From Callaeas wilsoni (Eukaryota > Chordata > Aves > Passeriformes > Callaeidae), in the NCBI GenBank assembly GCA_013398955.1, contig VWPU01011590.1, forward strand, positions 248,001 to 312,000: a stretch of 64,000 nt of DNA, given 5' to 3'. Shown here piece by piece: positions 59,346-64,000 of the stretch; position 1 is the stretch's first letter, and every line of letters starts with the position of its first letter. The translations under genes and the position numbers were made by a program. The notes under the pieces were generated by a model. The model ran no database searches, was not told the DNA's origin, and worked only from the letters and a program-made list of their open reading frames with translations.

Positions 59346-62300
59346 ACACCCATAACTCATAGAGAAATAGGAACAATGGCAATGTAAACAGTGACGGTGT
59401 CTGTGGGGGATGAGTAATAGAATTAGGGATGAGCGAATGGCTGTGGAGTTGCGTGGTACCTTTTCCCTGCTCCTTGAGTGGCTGTCTACAACCAGCCCTG
59501 CTGAAAATGAAGAGGTGTTTTTCTGCTGAATAAGTGCTATATGTATCTTGCTGGGTTCCTATAAATAAGCAGTTGCTTTGTAATACAGACGAAGGCTCAT
59601 TTGCACAAGTGCAAATTGCAATTCCTAACCTGGCTTGGTGCAACAAAGTTCTTCCTGCCATTAATTTTGAACCTGGCTTGAGTCGAATGACGTTCCCCTA
59701 CCGGTACTGCAAGGTATATTTTTATATGGTACCTTGCTAATAAGAAAATTAAATACAGCTCAGCAACAAGTCTGCACGCTCTTTGATGTGAACAGTCACC
59801 AACCTGCCTGTTTGCATTAGTCTCAGGAAGCTGGAAAGGCCTCTGGTACTTTTTTAGTAATATTTGGGGCAAATTGCCGGAATCTCCTGAATTAGGGAAG
59901 AAGATCTCAGGCTCCTATCCCAGGTTTGTGAGGTGGGATTTTGAGGTTTTTTTTCATTTGGGTTTTTGGGGTTTTTTACCCTTTGGCTGGATGAAAATCG
60001 ACCATGATAGTTTTCTCATCATGCAGAGGGAATTAGTACAGTGTGAAGCTTTTTGAGGTGTGTGAAGCTTTTTGAGGTATGTGAAGGGTGGTGGGTGCCT
60101 CATGATTTAAGATCTAATTTTTTTTCATGGAAGAAGAAAGTGCTGGGAGAAAAAAAAAAGTGTTTGGAAAGCCAGCAGAAATATCTTTAGCATGAGTTAA
60201 GATAAGCAGAATGGAGAGAGTAAGGTCTCTAGCAGCTATGTGAGTCAGAGCTGCTCCCTGCCCCAGCCCCAAGCTCAGCTTCCCAGCAAGTGGAGAGCTG
60301 TGCCAGCTCGCTTCCTACCGGTGAGCTGGCCCAGTGGAGTGGCTGCTTGTGGTGGGAGGCCTTCTGACTGACACATTCAGGCTGCCTGGGAGGAAATGTG
60401 TTGCTTGCTTTCAGTCCAAATGCATGGGTATTCTTCTGCTCCATCAAAAGGAAAAGGCTAGTATCTGTAACTGTGTATTTATTTTATTTCACACTTTGAA
60501 CTTAAATCTCTCTCAGTACCCAACTTACAGCCTGCCTGTCTCTTTAGCTTTCAATATTCCTACTATTCTTACTTCTGTATTACAGAAAAATGAGTGGGTT
60601 AAAAATTAAATTGTGGCTTTACTTATTGTCTATATTGCAGTTTGTAAGATTATCAGGTAGCTAAAATGATGCAAGAGAATATGTATAATCCCTCTGTATA
60701 TCACTGAATTAGAATGAAGAGTTTCTACGAAGTGGGGATAACCTTTTACTGGACGGTAGGTTGAAATGAAGGTAGGAAGCTGTGGCAGTTAAGAAATAGC
60801 TCCTAGTGATGGTTACATAGTGATTTGTACTATTACAATTTCCTGGCAACAGTATCCAACAGAAATTCAGGCAAGTTTTCTGTTAATTTGCCATTTTTAG
60901 CAGCATTGCACAGGTGCAATTTGTGCTATAATTTGTAAGGCTTTAACTCTTCAAAAAGACTCAAGTTGTATTAAAAACAAAAACAATTGTTTTTTCCCCT
61001 TTTGGTTGTGTATGTATCTACTGGGTGTCATTCGAATTTTCATAGTGGCTCTGGAAAAAGGAAGGATTGAAGTTCTTATATTCACTGCTCTATCAGGTAA
61101 AAAGCAATGGATTCCTGCAGGGTAGCTTGTGGGGTCTTGGTGATGTTTCGTACCTTATTCTTTAAAAGTACTTGGAGGCTTTGATGACTTTTCAGAGCCT
61201 GCAGTGTGAACTCTTGTGATTTGCATTTGTTCCCCGCAATTTGCAGCTGCAGGCACTGCACTAGCTTTGTTTAAATATAATGCCAAATGCCTTTAAAATA
61301 GGTATTTGAACTGTGGATTAAGGAGACTACTTTGGTAATATTAAAGGCCTTTTTACTGCACACATCGAATGTCTAACATACAATGCAATCTTCCTGAAGC
61401 TGTTTCTATATTCTTAGTAACACAAAAAGAGAAGCAGGGTCTTTAGAAATGCCTTTTGTCATTTTCCTAGTAGCTCTCCTTCTCAAAGTTTGTTTTAAAA
61501 TGTGACAAATTAGACACATCAGAAATGAGCAATAAGAGTCAAAGTGCTGTTTTGTTTGCAGTTTAGTTGTACTTTACTTGAATTTTGCTACAAACTGAAG
61601 TAAAGTTGTGTTGGTAGCACACTGGCCACTTATCAGTGTTGTTACTTGAAATGTGGACTACTGACCAAAAATTGTATTCATGCTGTATCTGGCAGGTTTT
61701 ACCAAAATACTGTGTAAGCAAGGGAAATCCAACCCAAAAGGTTTTGTTAAATACAGATTTCACTATGGTAAAATACAGTTTTATGCTGGGAAAAAAAAAT
61801 TTACATGTAGTTGATTTTAAACATTATTCTGTTTGCATACAGTATGAAAGGAAGGAACTGGCCATTGTGCAAGTTAATGGAATCCTGTATTCTGTATATC
61901 CCACATAATTAATTATTATGCAATATTTTGTATATTTAGGTACTGTCTCAAAAGATTTATGAATTAGTTTATCATGTTAAATTTAATCTTATCTTTTTGA
62001 AAGTGAAAATGGGTTAAGAATTTCCCTATTTAGTTTGCATTCAGTCTGATGAATGTTTTCTGCAGTTATTCATGTGAAGAAGTTCTTGATTTCCGAAATG
62101 CTCAGCTAAGAAAGATAAAAATGTCATGATACTAATTTGCATAATCTTTAATGTAGAAACCACCTTGAAAATGCTGTGGGTTTGTAGACTGAAAAATATG
62201 TGGATTAGCTGAATAAGTAATCTGATTTATGAACACAAAATCTTAGTGGGATGGCTATTAGTTTGCAAGCAATCTGGAGACGGAGCATGGTTATATAATT

Positions 62301-63259
62301 AATTTATTAATAATTCTAAGGAATAAATTCACAGAAATAAAAATGTCCCATTGAATTAATTAACAGAACAGGGCTTGACGTCCCTGAATAAATTGCTGAG
62401 AGGGGATTAGCTCATGCATCTTTGCTTGTTACAACAAGTCTTCTGGTGCTGTAGCACTCTTAATTCTATAGTAACTTTGCATTTGCCTGTACATTAAGCC
62501 TATGGTATTTTTATTGCAATTGGGATACAAACTTGGATAAGTCAATAATGCCAACAGTGTATCTAACTGTTAGTGGGCAATTTGTGGATGTTATTTGCTT
62601 TGCTCACTATTAATTCTCAAGGCAAGAAAAAAACTCTCAAAAGGTGAAGATGCAGAATGTAACCAAGGTGTGACATCTGCTTGATGACATCTTGACTTTC
62701 GTGGTTGGTTGTCAGTCTCACTTGTTTTTTCACTAAATGCTAACTAGGACTTCAAGATAAACGACCCTTGGTGTGTGCTGAACTAGTCAGACTGCACCCA
62801 ATGTCTTAGCCAAGGTGTCTGCTCTGAGTTGCTGCTGTGCAAACCAGATGATTGGATGGACAAAAAAGCCCTAATTAAATGTGCAGATACTCAAGAGGAG
62901 CCCAGTTGGAGCATAAGATTAGAACTTGGAGAAAATGTTTCTGGGCTTCTCGTTTTTTTGGTCTTTTTAAAAAGATATGTATGTAAATAAATCAGCACAG
63001 ACAAGCACAAATTCACACTTAATTTCTACAGCCAGTGATTTTAAAAGTCTCACCTGTTGATCCTGGGAAATCCTTATGGTTCATGTGAAGTGACCAAAAG
63101 AAGCAACTTGATACTGCTTAGCATCAGTGCACAGCTAAAATTCCTAAAAAGATCATCTCTTCTTTAGTAGAAACTGTTCTGTATGAAAGAAAAAAGAATG
63201 AAAACGATTGGAACTACGTAAATCTTGGGCTGGGGTAAAAATGAGTGGATAACAATTGC
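59346..63259. other. Intergenic, no gene recognised
   Basis: Apart from the 19-bp duplication at 60.04 kb and T/G-rich tracts near 59.94 kb, this 3.9 kb is AT-rich and featureless. The stretch at 62.1-62.5 kb is rich in homeodomain-like TAAT motifs. I found no GALNT1 coding exon. Confidence 0.55.
60041..60085 (+). repeat. 19-bp tandem duplication
   Basis: GTGTGAAGCTTTTTGAGGT at 60041-60059 is repeated exactly at 60060-60078. A partial, diverged third unit beginning ATGTGAAG follows. The perfect identity suggests a recent slip or duplication. Confidence 0.9.
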
Positions 63260-63600
63260 AATAGAAGGCATTGCAGAGCCTGGATGATTAATGAGCTGGC
63301 TGTGAATCAGCAGGATTGCAGTGCCCTGAAACACACGTCACACAAGCAGGAAGCCTGCGAGGCACACGCTGTATTCCCTTCTCTTGTCAAAGCTTTGGTT
63401 AGGCTCAGTTTGAATGCTATGTCTAGCTTTGGGCATTATACCTCTGGACTCTCTCCAAATTTTTCCTGTCTTGAAGAGAAGAAGAGGATGCTCTGAGGTC
63501 TAGGGAGTGCAGTCTATGAAGATTGATTGAGAATTTGGGTTATCTATGTGACATAAGGATAAGGAGGAGAAGAGGACTGCAGGAGATTCCTGCAGGAAAG
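63260..63600 (+). mobile_element. Ancient, diverged CR1-like LINE fragment
   Basis: gctttggttaggctcagttt, then gaatgctatgtctagctttg and ggcattatacc resemble the CR1 ORF2 segment that usually reads gtgaggccgcacctcgaata, then ctgtgtccagttttgggc. The following tgaagagaagaagaggatg and ataaggagg-type sequence is compatible with the next CR1 segment. It is far more diverged than the other copies. The boundaries are approximate. Confidence 0.5.
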
Positions 63601-64000
63601 GAAGAGCTGTTCTCTGTGCCTGTTGTAGATTAATTCAATTTATTACGTGCTATAGGCCATTCTTTATGTACTAACCAGACTTCGCACATTTTTGGGTTTG
63701 TGCGTTTGTGGTTTTTCTTTGGGTTTGTTGTTTTGGGTTTTTTTAGTAATAATGTCCTTAGTAGAAGAATCTGTTTTGGTACTTTCTGTGATGCACTCAA
63801 ATAGGAATATGTAGAGGAATTTTGGGATTTGCAAGGAATGATGCTTGGTTTTTTCTTTCAACGATAAGGTGACTACAATTTGAGAGGGCTTGGGTTTTCT
63901 TTCTAGGTTTTGGTAGATAAGTCCAAGGGTGTGAAATGCCACTGCAAAAGGGGAGGGACCATCTCTCTGTGTCTGTAACAATGAAGAAATAAAGGGATTA
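63601..64000. other. Right end, no gene recognised
   Basis: It contains a T/G-rich tract at about 63690-63750 (repeated ttgggttt-like words). A short minus-strand open frame has no recognisable content. Confidence 0.55.

Noticed and set aside
56939..64000. GALNT1 first coding exon expected by synteny
   Set aside because: I looked for the N-terminal signal-anchor coding sequence on the plus strand and did not find it. It probably lies beyond the window.
1..64000. CRISPR arrays, bacterial operons, endogenous retroviruses
   Set aside because: No regularly spaced repeats, no prokaryotic gene packing, and no retroviral gene or LTR pair that I could recognise.

Overview
The window looks like nuclear DNA from a bird, most likely a passerine. 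It is AT-rich, has few genes and carries many copies of the CR1 LINE family typical of bird genomes. One short element near 52.9 kb joins a tRNA-Ile-derived head to a CR1-type tail. That is the structure known from the passerine SINE TguSINE1, and it is the basis for the order-level call. No bacterial or viral gene organisation is present.

The only protein-coding gene I can support is INO80C, the vertebrate counterpart of yeast Ies6 and a subunit of the INO80 chromatin-remodelling complex. It lies on the minus strand and is complete: five coding exons at 55848-55714, 35637-35527, 32605-32494, 30806-30739 and 26369-26238. All introns are GT-AG, the phases are compatible, and the joined product is 185 residues. 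Its promoter is a CpG island at about 55.1-56.1 kb with two NRF1-type palindromes and an Sp1-type box. The first canonical poly(A) signal is at about 25.67 kb.

Layout. 1-25.6 kb: intergenic DNA beyond the INO80C 3' end, with CR1 fragments at 6.3, 7.0, 11.3 and 13.7 kb, a short tandem repeat at 17.7 kb, and an orphan CpG island at 14.65-15.05 kb that no gene I can recognise explains. 25.67-55.85 kb: INO80C, with a 20 kb first intron holding the SINE, one CR1 fragment, an older tRNA-like SINE remnant, small tandem repeats and two exon-like segments of unknown status. 56-64 kb: the region upstream of INO80C, with CR1 copies at 56.6, 58.3-59.3 and 63.3 kb. From general knowledge of vertebrate synteny, GALNT1 would be the expected next gene to the right, but I found none of its coding exons here.

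Most open reading frames in the window are chance frames in non-coding DNA, or GC-rich frames across the two CpG islands. I found no novel multigene system. The points most worth a second look are the orphan CpG island, the exon-like segments in intron 1, and the lineage-diagnostic SINE.
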